In this document: positions 17,810 to 27,760 of the stretch, piece by piece
Layout of the letters: each line of letters opens with the position of its first letter
Position numbering within the stretch: the first letter of the stretch is position 1
Assembly (NCBI RefSeq): GCF_014268815.2
Contig: NZ_JABWRE020000001.1
Coordinates: 2,423,001-2,487,000, forward strand
Direction: 5' to 3'
DNA length: 64,000 bases
From: Pseudomonas urmiensis
Lineage (GTDB): Bacteria > Pseudomonadota > Gammaproteobacteria > Pseudomonadales > Pseudomonadaceae
Notes under the pieces: model-generated
Databases searched by the model: none
What the model was told of the DNA's origin: nothing
What the model saw: only the letters and a program-made list of their open reading frames with translations
Translations under genes and position numbers: made by a program

Positions 17810-18122
17810 GAATCACTTCTCTGCACAGGGGGAGGCAACACATTCGGTCCATGAGCATTAGCGGCTCCCCACAACCTGCTTGCCAGGCCGCCGCAGCAGC
17901 CTGGGTTCAAACAGGTCAAGTTGACACTGCCCGCCTGCGGGCAAAAAGTGCCGCTAGTATGCTGATCGGCAGCCGTGCTCGTCGTAAAAAAACCGTAAAA
18001 ACCAGCCCCGGCAGCCACTGCTAAGCGGCCTGAACATAACGAGCGGTCGCAGCTTAGGCCGCGCTTTGGCTGTTTCAGCGCCAGCGACTACGCTGACGTG
18101 CAAGCCTTAAGGAGATACAGTC
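17810..18122. promoter_or_regulatory. 313-bp divergent intergenic region, kup / cigR-like
   Basis: No gene or RNA was recognised here. It must hold the promoters of kup (minus) and of the CigR/RcnB-like gene (plus). A small palindrome GTCAA-G-TTGAC occurs near 17917-17927 and an A-rich stretch (TAAAAAAACCGTAAAAACC) near 17985-18004. The downstream gene has a clear ribosome site, AAGGAGA, at 18108. Confidence 0.4.
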
Positions 18123-18557
18123 ATGCCCACGCTCAACTCGCTGCTCTGTGCGGTGCTTGCCGTTACGCTGAGCAGCACAGCAGCGCTATCGCTTGCTGAC
18201 CCTGGCAATGGCAAAGGCAAGGGACACGACAAGGGTGGCCAGCACGGCAAGCAGGACCCGGCAAGCGCGAACCATCGGCACGGCGGACCTTCGATCGATG
18301 TCGCAGGGGTCAGGATCATTCTTGGCGACAATCGTGACTACTGGAGCCCGGGAGCGGCTTTGCCGCCGGGCATCCAGAAAAACCTGGCTCGGGGCAAGCC
18401 ACTCCCGCCCGCTATTGCCAAGAAACTGGACAGCCGCCTGCTGGGCCGCCTACCTCATTACGAGGGCTATGAATGGCAACAGGCAGGCAAGGACCTGTTG
18501 CTGATCACCCTCGCCACCGGCGTTATTTATGAAGTGCTGCACAATGTGCTGGATTGA
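18123..18557 (+). CDS. CigR/RcnB-like small exported protein
   Basis: A 144-residue protein with a signal peptide (cleavage probably after SLA, about residue 25), then a low-complexity Gly/Lys/His stretch GNGKGKGHDKGGQHGKQ, and a C-terminal RcnB-type domain with LPPGIQKNLARGKPLPPAIAKKL and a final hydrophobic segment. This layout matches the 'anti-virulence regulator CigR family'. The name comes from a Salmonella protein; in Pseudomonas the role is unknown, possibly metal or envelope homeostasis. The ATG follows TTAAGGAGATACAGTC. Confidence 0.75.
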   Translation: MPTLNSLLCAVLAVTLSSTAALSLADPGNGKGKGHDKGGQHGKQDPASANHRHGGPSIDVAGVRIILGDNRDYWSPGAALPPGIQKNLARGKPLPPAIAKKLDSRLLGRLPHYEGYEWQQAGKDLLLITLATGVIYEVLHNVLD

Positions 18558-18682
18558 GCCAGGCAGTGAAGCTGCATGGGGCACTGTTCTCTGAGACAGC
18601 AGCGCCAGCAAAGCTGGCGACAAGCATGCCACAACAAGGGCCGCTAGCAACGGCAGCGGATGCTCCGGCCATAGCCAGCTAA

Positions 18683-18697
18683 CCGCAGCCGCTGCGG
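18683..18697. terminator. Small hairpin after the OprD-family gene
   Basis: CCGCAGC-C-GCTGCGG, a 7-1-7 palindrome beginning 9 bp beyond the OprD-family stop codon on the minus strand. The one-base loop and missing T-tract make it weak evidence for termination. Confidence 0.3.
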
Positions 18698-18705
18698 ATT
18701 CGGCG

Positions 18706-19959
18706 CTACCAGATGGCAATCTCGTAAGTCAGGTAGATGCGGTTGCTGTCACGACCACGGGAGAAGTCCGAGCGATAGACGTAATTGCGCAGTTTCACCC
18801 CCAGCCCCTTCGCTACACCTGCCTGAACCACATAGGCCAACTCGATGTCACGCTCCCATTCCGCCAGTCCATCGTCGCCTGAACGGCCATTGTCACCGCT
18901 CAGATACCGCGTCATGAAGGTCAGGCCCGGAATGCCGGCGGCGGCGAAGTTGTAGGCGTAGCTGGCCATCCAGGTCTTCTCTTGTTCTTCGATGAACTTG
19001 CCGATACCGACGTTGCTGAACGAGTAGACCGTTGCACCGCTGATGTAAGGCAACCCGGCGTCACCGTCGAGCATTTGGTAACCGGCACCGAGTGTGTGCC
19101 CGGAGTGGGTATACGATACCTGGCCGCTGATCATGTGATTGTCGATCTTGCCGCCATGGGCGGCGCCGCTATCGCGACTCTTGAAGTAGCGCAAGTCGCT
19201 GGTGAACACCCCGCCGGCCAACGACAGGTCGTGGACCAGGCCGGCATAGTCCTGGCGGTAGAAATGCTCTAGCTGAGCGTGGAAGTAGCTCACACGCAGT
19301 TGCTTGCTGATGGCATAGTCGGCGCCAGCGAAGCTGAAATCGCCAGACTCGCTGCCACCGTAGCCATCGAGGTACAAACCGGTGCTATCGGTTGAGTCAC
19401 GCAGCTTGAAACGATCCAGGTAGCCGGCGGTCAAGGTCAGGCCATCGACATCGGTACTGGTCAGTTGCGTACCCTGGTAGGTCTGCGGCACAAGCCGCGC
19501 ATCGTTGTAGACCAGCACCGGCGTCTTGGGCAGCAGGGTGCCATGCTTGACCACGGTCTGTCCCAGGCGCGCCTTGGCCGTCAGCCCGGCACTGGCGAAC
19601 TCGTCTGCTGCCCGGCCATCGTCATCAACTGGCAGCAAGCCGGTCCCACTACGCCCGCGGCCTGAATCGAGGCGCACGCCGAGCAGACCCATGGCATCGA
19701 GCCCAAGGCCCAATGTGCCTTGAGTGAAGCCTGATTGGTAGTCGAGCAGAAAACCCTGCGCCCATTCCACTCGCTCACTCTTGGCGCTCGCCGCAGCGCG
19801 GGCGCTCATGCCTTGTTCGTCGCGAAAGTTTTCGTTGAAGTAGACGTTGCGCAGCTGCACTTTGAGCTTGCTGTCGTCGATAAATCCGGCAGCGCCGGCC
19901 ACAGGCAACCAACCGCAGAGCAGGCCACAAGTGGCCCCACGGAAAACAGCTTGGGACAT
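18706..19959 (-). CDS. OprD-family outer-membrane porin
   Basis: A 417-residue porin. The signal peptide (MSQAVFRGATCGLLCGWLPVAGAAG) precedes FIDDSKLKVQLRNVYFNENFRDE, a standard OprD/OccD-OccK start, and the protein ends in the aromatic TYEIAIW expected of an 18-strand beta barrel. Typical interior motifs are EWAQGFLLDYQSGFTQGTLGLGLDAMGLLGVRLDSG and RYLSGD. OprD/Occ channels are substrate-specific, often for carboxylates. As the last gene of a run with a CitMHS carrier, a DctA-type carrier and a PrpF-family isomerase, it probably admits a di- or tricarboxylate. ATG 19959 is fixed by the signal peptide. Confidence 0.9.
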   Translation of the reverse strand: MSQAVFRGATCGLLCGWLPVAGAAGFIDDSKLKVQLRNVYFNENFRDEQGMSARAAASAKSERVEWAQGFLLDYQSGFTQGTLGLGLDAMGLLGVRLDSGRGRSGTGLLPVDDDGRAADEFASAGLTAKARLGQTVVKHGTLLPKTPVLVYNDARLVPQTYQGTQLTSTDVDGLTLTAGYLDRFKLRDSTDSTGLYLDGYGGSESGDFSFAGADYAISKQLRVSYFHAQLEHFYRQDYAGLVHDLSLAGGVFTSDLRYFKSRDSGAAHGGKIDNHMISGQVSYTHSGHTLGAGYQMLDGDAGLPYISGATVYSFSNVGIGKFIEEQEKTWMASYAYNFAAAGIPGLTFMTRYLSGDNGRSGDDGLAEWERDIELAYVVQAGVAKGLGVKLRNYVYRSDFSRGRDSNRIYLTYEIAIW

Positions 19960-20015
19960 GATCGGTACTCTTTTGTTGTTCTTGGAGAGTTGGGCGCAGG
20001 CGCGCCCACTGCAGA

Positions 20016-21320
20016 TCAGACGAAGAAGGACAAGGCCCCCGTGAGCAAGGCCAGTGCGGTAATGACCAACGAAGTCAGCACCGCCCATTTCACGGTGGCC
20101 TTCTGGAAGTCACCGATGTCGCGGTCGACCATGCCCACCAGGAGCAGGGTCGAGGCCACCAACGGGCTCATCAGGTGCACCGGCTGACCCAGCACCGAGG
20201 CGCGAGCGATTTCTATCGGGTCGATGCCATAGGCAGCCGCCGCGTTGGCCAGGATCGGTACCACGCCGAAGTAGTAGGCGTCGTTGGACAGCACGAAGGT
20301 CAGCGGCATGCTGGTCAGCGCAACCACCAGCGGGAACCAGTGGCTCCATGCTTCGGGAATCCAGTCGACCAGGGTCTGCGCCAGGGCGTCGACCATCTTG
20401 GTGCCGGAGAAGATCCCGGCGAAGATACCCGCGGCAAACACCAGCAGGACCACGGTCATGGCATTGCCCGAATGGGCCAGGATGCGCTCTTTCTGCAAGT
20501 CCAGCTGTGGGTAGTTGATCATCAGCGCCGCGACGAAGCCGATCATGAACAGCAGCGCGGAGTGCATGACACCCAGCACCAAGGCAGTCATCACGGCGAT
20601 CACCAGCGCCAGGTTCACATACGCCAGGCGCGGACGCTTATGCGGGTTGTCGCCGAGGATTTCCTTGATATAGCAGTTGCCGCCACCGGATTCCAAGGCA
20701 ATGTTGCCGATTCGCCGGCGCTCCGCGCGCCCCAGCAGGTAGGCGGTGAACACCACCCAGACAGCTCCACCGATCACTGTCGGCAGCATTGGAATGAAGT
20801 ATTCGGTCGCGTCCAGCCCGAGCGCGGCAATGGCTCGAGTGGCCGGCCCTCCCCAGGGGCTCATGCCACTCATGATGCTCAACGACAGCATCGACACCGT
20901 GGCCAGGATCATCGGGTTCATGCCGATGCGCTTGTACAGCGGCAGCATTGCCGCGCAGGTAATCATGTAAGTGGTGGTGCCGTCGCCATCGAGCGCTACC
21001 AGCAGCGACAGCAACGCAGTGCCGATGGCGATCTTGATCGGGTCGCCGTTGACGCGTTTGAGAATCTTACGGATCAGTGGATCGAACAGGCCGGCGTCGA
21101 TCATCAGGCCGAAGAACAGAATGGCGAACAGCAACAGGGCTGCCGAGGGCGCCACCATCTTCAAGCCATCGAGCATCATCTTGCCAAGTTCAGGGGCAAA
21201 GCCACCGATGAGGGCGAAGACAATCGGCACCACGGTGAGCGCAACAATCGGTGAAAGGCGTTTACTCATGATCAGGTAGGTGAAGGTCACCACCATGATC
21301 AGGCCCAGGAGTGCGAGCAT
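20016..21320 (-). CDS. CitMHS-family citrate/tricarboxylate transporter
   Basis: A 434-residue inner-membrane carrier with about 12 helices. It matches the CitM family, which moves metal-citrate or related tricarboxylates with protons. Family signatures are LDGDGTTTYMITCAAMLPLYKRIGMNP, MSPWGGPATRAIAALG and SNDAYYFGVVPILANAAAAYGI. It lies 56 bp before the OprD gene and 123 bp after the DctA-type gene on the same strand. The substrate could be citrate, aconitate or tricarballylate; the neighbouring TcuA/TcuB genes favour one of the latter two. Confidence 0.9.
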   Translation of the reverse strand: MLALLGLIMVVTFTYLIMSKRLSPIVALTVVPIVFALIGGFAPELGKMMLDGLKMVAPSAALLLFAILFFGLMIDAGLFDPLIRKILKRVNGDPIKIAIGTALLSLLVALDGDGTTTYMITCAAMLPLYKRIGMNPMILATVSMLSLSIMSGMSPWGGPATRAIAALGLDATEYFIPMLPTVIGGAVWVVFTAYLLGRAERRRIGNIALESGGGNCYIKEILGDNPHKRPRLAYVNLALVIAVMTALVLGVMHSALLFMIGFVAALMINYPQLDLQKERILAHSGNAMTVVLLVFAAGIFAGIFSGTKMVDALAQTLVDWIPEAWSHWFPLVVALTSMPLTFVLSNDAYYFGVVPILANAAAAYGIDPIEIARASVLGQPVHLMSPLVASTLLLVGMVDRDIGDFQKATVKWAVLTSLVITALALLTGALSFFV

Positions 21321-21443
21321 GGTCTTTTCTCTTGTTGTTATTCTATTGCGGCCATCGGCAAGGCGGACGGCCCCCTACCCCACTCGACATCGCTGGGATG
21401 TTGAGTGGGATTTTAAGTCAACGATGGGAGATACAAGTGCTTT

Positions 21444-22757
21444 TCAGCTGTGCTGCCGTGGTTCGGCAGACCAGTCGACCTGCGCCGTGTCCAGCTCGGG
21501 CGGGGCCACCGGGGTACCGTTCAAGCGACTGAGCAAGGTTTCCCGTTCGCAGGCGTTTTCCGACAGTGAAATGACCACAGTGGCCACGGCATTGCTGGCC
21601 AGGCTTGTCAATGCGCGCGCCTCGGACATGAAGCGATCGATACCGATCAGCAAGGCCAGCCCTGCCAGCGGTATGTCGTGAATGACCGTCAGGGTCGAGG
21701 CCAGAGCCACGAAACCACTGCCGGTCACACCTGCTGCGCCTTTGGAGGACAACAGCATGATCGCCAGCATCGTCACCGTCTGGCCGAGGGTCAGATCGAT
21801 GTTGCAGGCCTGGGCGATGAACACCGCAGCCAGCGACAGGTAGATGGCAGTACCGTCAAGGTTGAACGAGTAGCCTGTTGGCAGCACCAGCCCTACTACA
21901 CCTTTCTTGCAGCCAAGCTTCTCCAGTTTTTCCAGCATGCGCGGCAGAACCGGCTCGGTCGACGAGGTGCCGAGCACCACCAGAAACTCTTCGCGAAAAT
22001 AGCGCAGCAGCTTCCACAGGCTGAAGCCGTGCGCACGGCAGATACCCCCGAGCACCACCAGCACGAAAAACGCGCAGGCGATGTAGAGCGTACCGACCAG
22101 CTTGGCCAATGCCCCCAGCGAGGTTACGCCGTACTGCCCGACAGTGAAGGCCAGCGCACCGAAGGCGCCGATCGGGGCGAAGCGCATCAGATAGCCGAAG
22201 ATGCGAAACACCATGGTCGAGGCCGACTCAAGTACATCGAGTACCGGCCTGCCCTTCTCGCCCATCGATGACAGGGCGAAACCACTGAGCACCGCGATGA
22301 ACAGCACCGGCAGCACTTCACCCTTGTTGAACGCCCCGATGAAGGTATCCGGGATGATGTGCATGAAAAAATCGACCACGCTGAGCTTCGCCGCAGACGC
22401 GGCATACTGGTCCAGGCCGGCCGTGCTGAGGGTGGCCGGGTCGATGTTCATGCCAACACCCGGGCGGAACAGGTATACCGCGCCCAGGCCGATCACCAGA
22501 CTGACCACGGTCAGTACCAGGAACAGCAGCAAGGTCTTGCTCATCAACCGCCCCAGCGAGCGTTTGTCAGTCATCCCGGCGATGCCGGTGACAATGGTGC
22601 AGAACACCACAGGGGCGATCATCATCTTGATCAGCTTGATGAAGGCATCACCCAGTGGCTTTAGCGCAACGGCTTGTTGCGCCCAGAAGTGACCGACCAC
22701 CACGCCCAGCAGGACGGCGCAGAGGATCTGGAAATACAGTGACTTGGCGAGTTTCAT
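21444..22757 (-). CDS. dctA: DctA-type dicarboxylate/H+ symporter (DAACS family)
   Basis: A 437-residue member of the dicarboxylate/amino acid:cation symporter family. Diagnostic segments are LIKMMIAPVVFCTIVTGIAG near residue 43, the tip LGTSSTEPVLPRMLEKLEKLGC (the SSS-type loop), PTGYSFNLDGTAIYLSLAAVFIAQ and the MLLSSKGAAGVTGSGFVALA hairpin. Typical DctA proteins carry succinate, fumarate, malate and orotate. Placement within a tricarboxylate cluster suggests a specialised paralogue rather than the housekeeping DctA, so the symbol denotes family only. It follows the PrpF-family gene by 62 bp. Confidence 0.88.
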   Translation of the reverse strand: MKLAKSLYFQILCAVLLGVVVGHFWAQQAVALKPLGDAFIKLIKMMIAPVVFCTIVTGIAGMTDKRSLGRLMSKTLLLFLVLTVVSLVIGLGAVYLFRPGVGMNIDPATLSTAGLDQYAASAAKLSVVDFFMHIIPDTFIGAFNKGEVLPVLFIAVLSGFALSSMGEKGRPVLDVLESASTMVFRIFGYLMRFAPIGAFGALAFTVGQYGVTSLGALAKLVGTLYIACAFFVLVVLGGICRAHGFSLWKLLRYFREEFLVVLGTSSTEPVLPRMLEKLEKLGCKKGVVGLVLPTGYSFNLDGTAIYLSLAAVFIAQACNIDLTLGQTVTMLAIMLLSSKGAAGVTGSGFVALASTLTVIHDIPLAGLALLIGIDRFMSEARALTSLASNAVATVVISLSENACERETLLSRLNGTPVAPPELDTAQVDWSAEPRQHS

Positions 22758-22819
22758 GAGGCATCACCCATTGTTGAAACTGTGCGGATGCGCTGGTTAT
22801 CGAGGTGCTGCGACCCTGC

Positions 22820-23899
22820 CTAACCCGCCAGCCTGCGCAAGGTTGGGGCGTAGACGAAGCCTGAAAACAGTCGACGAGCGGTTCTCACCACCGATGCCTG
22901 GAGCGTCTTGCCATCGGCACCGCTGCGAGAAAGCGCTACGTCAATGCCGCCGCTTGGGTGCTCCAGACGCACTTCCTGCAAGTGCTGGGCTTGCTCGCCG
23001 AGCATGTCCATGATCACCGTGCCAGGGCTGACGCAGGCAGTCGCCAGGCCGATAGCACCGGTGATGGCCAAGGCCCGGTGGCAGTTGTGAGGCATGAAGT
23101 AACGCACCTGTAGCGTGCCGTCATAGCGCGGCGCCGAGACCAGCACGGGCTTGGGGATCACCATGCCGCTGACATCGCCCAATCCCATCGCCTTGCCGGC
23201 CTTCAGGCGCAGGGCCTCCAGACGTTGCAGCAGGCGGGTATCGGCATCCAGCTGCGCCGGGGTCTCGGAACCGGTCATGCCCAATTCGCTGGCATGGACG
23301 ATCATCATCGGCATGGCCATGTCGATGCAGGTCACCGGTACCCCGTCGATCACATCCTGGGCCTGGCCAGTGGGGAACAGTTTGCCGGTCTTGCTACCCA
23401 CTGCATCGAGGAAGGTCAGGTGCACCGGGGCGGCAGTGCCCGGTACACCGTCGATCGCCGTACGGCCTTCGTAACGCACGATGCCACCAGGGGTTTCCAC
23501 CAGCGAGTTGACGAAGGTGCCGGTGTTGAGATTACGGATGCGTACCAGGGTCTTGCCGTCCTGCGGCTTGACCAATCCTTGCTCGATGGCGAACGGGCCA
23601 ACGGCGCACAACATGTTGCCGCAGTTGGGCGCGGTATCGACCCGGCGCTGGGCGACCATGACCTGCACGAACAGGTAGTCGACGTCGGCGTCGGCATGCA
23701 GCGACGGGCTGACGATCGCCACCTTGCTGGTTTGCGGGCTACCACCACCGATACCGTCGATTTCCAGCTCATGGCCGGAGCCCATCAGGTTGATCAGCAA
23801 TTCGTCGCGTTCAACCACGTTGGCAGGCAGATCCCATGCATGGAAAAAAGGCCCTTTGGAGGTGCCACCGCGCATGAGTACGCAAGGAATTCGTTGCAT
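22820..23899 (-). CDS. PrpF-family isomerase (4-oxalomesaconate tautomerase / aconitate isomerase type)
   Basis: A 359-residue protein with two diaminopimelate-epimerase-like halves. Family motifs are MRGGTSKGPFF at the start, DGIGGGSPQTSKVAIV, APNCGNMLCAVGPFAIEQG with the active-site Cys region, and HNCHRALAITGAIGLATAC. PrpF isomerises trans- and cis-2-methylaconitate; the relatives GalD and LigU move the double bond of 4-oxalomesaconate and are close in length. Gallate-pathway genes are absent here, whereas tcuA and tcuB, which work at the aconitate level, are nearby, so an aconitate-type substrate is the better guess. ATG 23899 (MQRIPCVLMRGG) is set by homology. First gene of the porin/transporter operon, divergent from a LysR gene. 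Confidence 0.85.
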   Translation of the reverse strand: MQRIPCVLMRGGTSKGPFFHAWDLPANVVERDELLINLMGSGHELEIDGIGGGSPQTSKVAIVSPSLHADADVDYLFVQVMVAQRRVDTAPNCGNMLCAVGPFAIEQGLVKPQDGKTLVRIRNLNTGTFVNSLVETPGGIVRYEGRTAIDGVPGTAAPVHLTFLDAVGSKTGKLFPTGQAQDVIDGVPVTCIDMAMPMMIVHASELGMTGSETPAQLDADTRLLQRLEALRLKAGKAMGLGDVSGMVIPKPVLVSAPRYDGTLQVRYFMPHNCHRALAITGAIGLATACVSPGTVIMDMLGEQAQHLQEVRLEHPSGGIDVALSRSGADGKTLQASVVRTARRLFSGFVYAPTLRRLAG

Positions 23900-24046
23900 G
23901 ATTTCGTACTCTTGTTGATCAATGGACATCATTGATGTTGTAGACACAAGACTGACAGGGATGGATAAATCATTCCAATGCAAATATCGTAGTGATTATT
24001 GCGTTTTCCAGATCAATCTAACCTGACCGCAGGAGAGCGAACTCAG
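23900..24046. promoter_or_regulatory. Divergent promoter region prpF-like / lysR
   Basis: The 147-bp AT-rich gap between divergently transcribed genes is the usual place for LysR binding to control both. The ribosome site of the LysR gene, AGGAGAG at 24031-24037, is clear. Several T-N11-A candidates occur (for example in ATTCCAATGCAAAT), but none can be singled out by eye. Confidence 0.45.
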
Positions 24047-24940
24047 ATGGAATATGAGCTGCAAGACATTCGATCTTTCGTGAAAATCGCCGAACTAGGC
24101 AGCTTCCATGAAGCGGCCGAAGCGCTGCACCTGTCGCAACCGGCCCTGAGTCGGCGGATCAAGAAACTGGAAGAGGGCCTCGGTACTTCGCTGCTGGAGC
24201 GCACCACCCGCCGTGTCAGCCTCACCAGTGTGGGACGCGACTTTCTGCCCAAGGCCAGGCGCTTGCTGGATGACTTCGAGGATTCGATCCTGAGCATTCG
24301 CGAACTCGCCGAACGCCAGACCGGTCAGGTCACACTCGCCTGCATTCCGACGGCCGCGTTCTACTTCCTGCCATCGGTCATCCGCGATTACAACGAGCAG
24401 TACCCGAAGATCCGCATTCGTCTGCTCGACCTCAGCGCCAACGACGGGCTCGAAGCCGTGCTGCGGGGTGAGGCCGATTTCGGCATTAACATGATGAGCG
24501 GCCAGCACCCCGACATCGAGTTCGTCTCCCTGGTGCAGGAGCATTTCGTCCTGGCCTGCCGCAGAGACCATGCATTGGCAACCCGTGAGGCCGTCACCTG
24601 GACAGAACTGGCCGACTACCGCCTGATCGGCGTCGGCCGTCTGAGCGGCAACCGGATGTTGCTGGACCACGCGCTCTCCGGGCTCAACTTGCGGCCCAAG
24701 TGGTTCTATGAGGTTCAACACCTGTCTACCTCGCTGGGTATGGTCGAGGCCGGGCTGGGTGTCTCTGCCATGCCCAGCCTGGCCATGCCCAGCGCCGACC
24801 ACCCGACCTTGGTCAGCGTGCCGCTGATCGAACCGCAGGTGACTCGCACACTGGGGTTGGTCTATCGGCGCGGGGCGTCGCTGTCGCCAGCGGCGGAAAA
24901 ATTCGTGTCGATCCTGCTGGACAAATGGCCCAACCGTTGA
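24047..24940 (+). CDS. LysR-family regulator of the prpF-like/transporter operon
   Basis: A 297-residue LysR protein. The helix-turn-helix occupies about residues 5-62 (DIRSFVKIAELGSFHEAAEALHLSQPALSRRIKKLEEGLG), with an effector domain opening GQVTLACIPTAAFYFLPSVI. The ATG at 24047 follows AGGAGAGCGAACTCAG and makes a standard-length protein; the longer frame from 23999 has no ribosome site. Its divergent placement next to the PrpF-family gene makes it the likely activator of that operon, with the imported tricarboxylate or its isomer as the probable effector. Confidence 0.88.
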   Translation: MEYELQDIRSFVKIAELGSFHEAAEALHLSQPALSRRIKKLEEGLGTSLLERTTRRVSLTSVGRDFLPKARRLLDDFEDSILSIRELAERQTGQVTLACIPTAAFYFLPSVIRDYNEQYPKIRIRLLDLSANDGLEAVLRGEADFGINMMSGQHPDIEFVSLVQEHFVLACRRDHALATREAVTWTELADYRLIGVGRLSGNRMLLDHALSGLNLRPKWFYEVQHLSTSLGMVEAGLGVSAMPSLAMPSADHPTLVSVPLIEPQVTRTLGLVYRRGASLSPAAEKFVSILLDKWPNR

Positions 24941-25000
24941 ATCAAACGCCCCGCTTGCAGCCCGGCGCGGCATAGTCACCCTGGACAAGGCGTACATGGC

Positions 25001-26182
25001 TCAGTCCTCGCCCAGACCGAGTGGGTTGGGCCGACGCTTCTCGATCGCGAACTTGAGCAGCGCGGCGCTACGGAACAGGCCATGGGCAAACTTGCCATAG
25101 GGCAATGTGATGAACAGCGCCATGACCGTGCCCAGGTGAATCGCCAGCAGGATCGCCATCGCTGCGGTATCACGCAGGCCCAGCAAGGCGAGGCCCGTGG
25201 CGCTGACCAGCAGCAGAAGCAGGAGAAATGCCCGGTCCATGGGGCGCTGGGCAACATCGCCGTGCTCAGCGGCCCTGCGCAAGTTCAGCGCCAGCAACCC
25301 GGCCGGCCCGATGATCAAGCCAAGACCTCCCAAGGTGCCCAGCAGCACCGGCGCGCTCAGCAGCGGATACGGCGCCTGTTGGCCCAGCAGGTAGTGGTAC
25401 CCGGTGGCGACCAGCGTCGCGGCAAAGCACAACATGAAACCGTAGAAGGTGAAATGATGGAAACGTCGGCGCCAAAGCGTGAAGCGATCATCGGCATTGT
25501 TGCAGCCTTTGCCATGCCCACCGTCCAGGTATTTCAGGGTCAGCGCAGCACTCGACGCCTCGATCACCGCCGCCGTGGCCGGTTGTGCCAACGCCTCGGC
25601 AGGCGAGACTGAGCGCCAGAAGCGTCGTACCGCCATCGCCAGCGCAATACCTGCAGCGGCAAACACACTGCCAAACATTAGGGCCAAGGTGTTGTGTGGG
25701 AAAACCGCATAGAAATTTCCCGCCAACCGACCGGGCAGCAATGTGCCGTTGGCCCACAAGGTCAGCAGCAAGAATAACGACAAGGCCACTGCCAAGGCGC
25801 TTGCGACAAACGTGCCGTTGCGCCGATACAGCCGCCCGAAAAGGGTTGGCCAGGCATACTCGGCATACGTCTGCACGCGCACTTTGGCCATGGCCTGTGG
25901 CACGTTGACGGCGAATTCGTGGGGCTGGGCGTACTGGCAGGCGTGCAGGCAAGCCCCGCAGTTGTGGCATAGGTTGGCCAGGTAATGGATGTCTGCCTTG
26001 TTGAACTCCAGCCTGCGGGTCATCGCCGGGAAAACTGCGCAAAACCCCTCGCAGTAGCGACAGGCATTACAGATGCGCAATTGCCGATCTACCTCCTGCT
26101 CTTCAAGGGTCAACAGCGGGATCAATTCGGGGGCCGGCTGAGCGGCATCGGGCACGTAGGGTTCAGGCAGTTGCGCGGTCAT
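25001..26182 (-). CDS. tcuB: Tricarballylate utilization protein TcuB (4Fe-4S membrane protein)
   Basis: A 393-residue membrane iron-sulfur protein. In Salmonella, TcuB passes electrons from reduced TcuA to the quinone pool. Two cysteine clusters are seen: [11 protein letters not shown] (C38, C41, C44, C48) and [11 protein letters not shown], followed by [10 protein letters not shown]. Six or so membrane helices follow, interrupted by a cytoplasmic stretch, with the [24 protein letters not shown] segment typical of TcuB/CobZ C-termini. The start, ATG 26182 (MTAQLPEP), lies inside the end of tcuA, giving a 20-bp overlap and tight co-translation. Confidence 0.93.
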   Translation of the reverse strand: MTAQLPEPYVPDAAQPAPELIPLLTLEEQEVDRQLRICNACRYCEGFCAVFPAMTRRLEFNKADIHYLANLCHNCGACLHACQYAQPHEFAVNVPQAMAKVRVQTYAEYAWPTLFGRLYRRNGTFVASALAVALSLFLLLTLWANGTLLPGRLAGNFYAVFPHNTLALMFGSVFAAAGIALAMAVRRFWRSVSPAEALAQPATAAVIEASSAALTLKYLDGGHGKGCNNADDRFTLWRRRFHHFTFYGFMLCFAATLVATGYHYLLGQQAPYPLLSAPVLLGTLGGLGLIIGPAGLLALNLRRAAEHGDVAQRPMDRAFLLLLLLVSATGLALLGLRDTAAMAILLAIHLGTVMALFITLPYGKFAHGLFRSAALLKFAIEKRRPNPLGLGED

Positions 26183-27617
26183 GGCTATGCTCTTGTTCTG
26201 GATGAAGGTGGCCTGTCGCCGCAGCGGCGTGGGTCCCGGCGATGCGGCCGAAGGCTGTGCCGATGGACATGCCGACACCTGCGGTGTAGCCCTTGCCCAA
26301 CACATTGCCCGCCATCATTTCGCCGGCGACGAACAGGTTCGGGCTGGCATTCCCATTGAAATGCACTGCTGCCGTTTCATCGGTGCGCAGCCCAAGGTAG
26401 GTGAAGGTCACCCCAGGTCGCAGCGGGTAGCCGTAGTACGGAGGCGTATCGATCGGGCGCGCCCAGTGGCTTTTCCCCGGCTCCAGGCCCAGGGTGTGAC
26501 AATCATCCAGGCGGGTGTGGTCGAAGGTGCCCACCTGGCAGGCACGGTTGTAGGCCTGCACGGTTTGGACGAAGGCTTGCACAGGCAAACCGAGCACGCC
26601 GGCCAGCCCCTCCAGGCTATCAGCGGTGGCGCCGGAAAAAACCGGCGGCATGAACCGGCCGAGGGCTTTCTGGTCGATGATCGAGAACCCCACCTGGCCA
26701 GGTTGATGAGCCACCAGGCGCCCCCAGATGGCATAGCGTTTGGGCCAGAAATCCTCGCCTTCATCATAGAAGCGCTGCCCATCGCGGTTGACCACCACAC
26801 CCAGCGACACACAATCGATGCGCGTGCAGATCCCGCCGTCGTAAAGCGGTGCGCGGGCGTCGATCGCTACCATGTGCGCCTGGGTCGGGTCACCAATCGT
26901 GTCGGCGCCCTGGTCGATCAGACGGCGTAACAGGACCCCGTCATTGAACCGCGTCCCGCGGATCAGGAAATTGTCCGAAGGCCACTCCCCCCGCTCATTC
27001 TGCCCCCAGGCTTCGCGCAACCATTGACGGTTCGACTCGAAACCACCGGCAGCCAGCACGCAACTGCGCGCCTCGATGCGCTCGGCAGGAAGTTGCCGGC
27101 CCTGGACCTCACGCGCCGGTATAAGGCCGGCTACGAAACGTCCGTCTTGCAGTTCGATATCGGCGACGGGCGTGTCGTAGCGGATCTGTACCCCGAGTTG
27201 TTCGGCGCTTCGATAGTAGGCATTGATCAGCGCCTTGCCGCCGCCCATAAAAAACGCATTGGTGCGTGCGGTGTGCAGCGCGCCAGACAACGATGGCTGA
27301 AAGTGCACGCCATGACGGCGCATCCAACCGCGGCAGTTGGAGGATGCGCGAATCACCAGGCGCGCGAGCTTTTCGTCGGTCTGGCCTCCGGTGACTTTCA
27401 ACAGGTCCTGCCAGAACTCCTCTTCCGGGTACGCTTCGACCAGCACGTCCTGCGGGGCGTCATGCATGCACCGCAAATTGCGCGTGTGCTGAGAATTGCC
27501 ACCCCGCCAGACGCGCGGCGCAGCCTCGAGCAGCAGCACGCTGGCTCCAGCCTCGCGCGCCATCAGCGCGGCACAGAGGGCGGCGTTGCCCCCTCCGATG
27601 ACTAGCACGTCGATCAT
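26163..27617 (-). CDS. tcuA: FAD-dependent tricarballylate dehydrogenase TcuA
   Basis: A 484-residue flavoprotein of the succinate dehydrogenase/fumarate reductase flavoprotein superfamily. TcuA oxidises tricarballylate to cis-aconitate. The dinucleotide-binding motif is at residues 7-24 ([18 protein letters not shown]); other family segments are [54 protein letters not shown] and the C-terminal [38 protein letters not shown] 27617 follows GGAGGCGAA, a strong ribosome site. The reading frame extends 20 bp into tcuB. No tcuC (the MFS transporter of Salmonella) follows; CitMHS and DctA-type carriers nearby could replace it. Confidence 0.93.
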   Translation of the reverse strand: MIDVLVIGGGNAALCAALMAREAGASVLLLEAAPRVWRGGNSQHTRNLRCMHDAPQDVLVEAYPEEEFWQDLLKVTGGQTDEKLARLVIRASSNCRGWMRRHGVHFQPSLSGALHTARTNAFFMGGGKALINAYYRSAEQLGVQIRYDTPVADIELQDGRFVAGLIPAREVQGRQLPAERIEARSCVLAAGGFESNRQWLREAWGQNERGEWPSDNFLIRGTRFNDGVLLRRLIDQGADTIGDPTQAHMVAIDARAPLYDGGICTRIDCVSLGVVVNRDGQRFYDEGEDFWPKRYAIWGRLVAHQPGQVGFSIIDQKALGRFMPPVFSGATADSLEGLAGVLGLPVQAFVQTVQAYNRACQVGTFDHTRLDDCHTLGLEPGKSHWARPIDTPPYYGYPLRPGVTFTYLGLRTDETAAVHFNGNASPNLFVAGEMMAGNVLGKGYTAGVGMSIGTAFGRIAGTHAAAATGHLHPEQEHSHDRATA

Positions 27618-27760
27618 TTCGCCTCCAAGTCACGCAGCGCCGGATGTTCGGCTGCTTTTCGGTGACCCAGGACTCTAAAGAGTGCTTCAAGGGCGCGAAA
27701 CGCGATTACCGCGGGGAGGCATTCAGTTTTTCTAAAGGCTCGGATTAGGGGACGACTGCG

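Noticed and set aside
22820..23899. Part of a gallate (gal) operon, with galD
   Set aside because: The enzyme family fits, but no galA, galB or galC gene is present in the neighbourhood, while tcuA and tcuB are.
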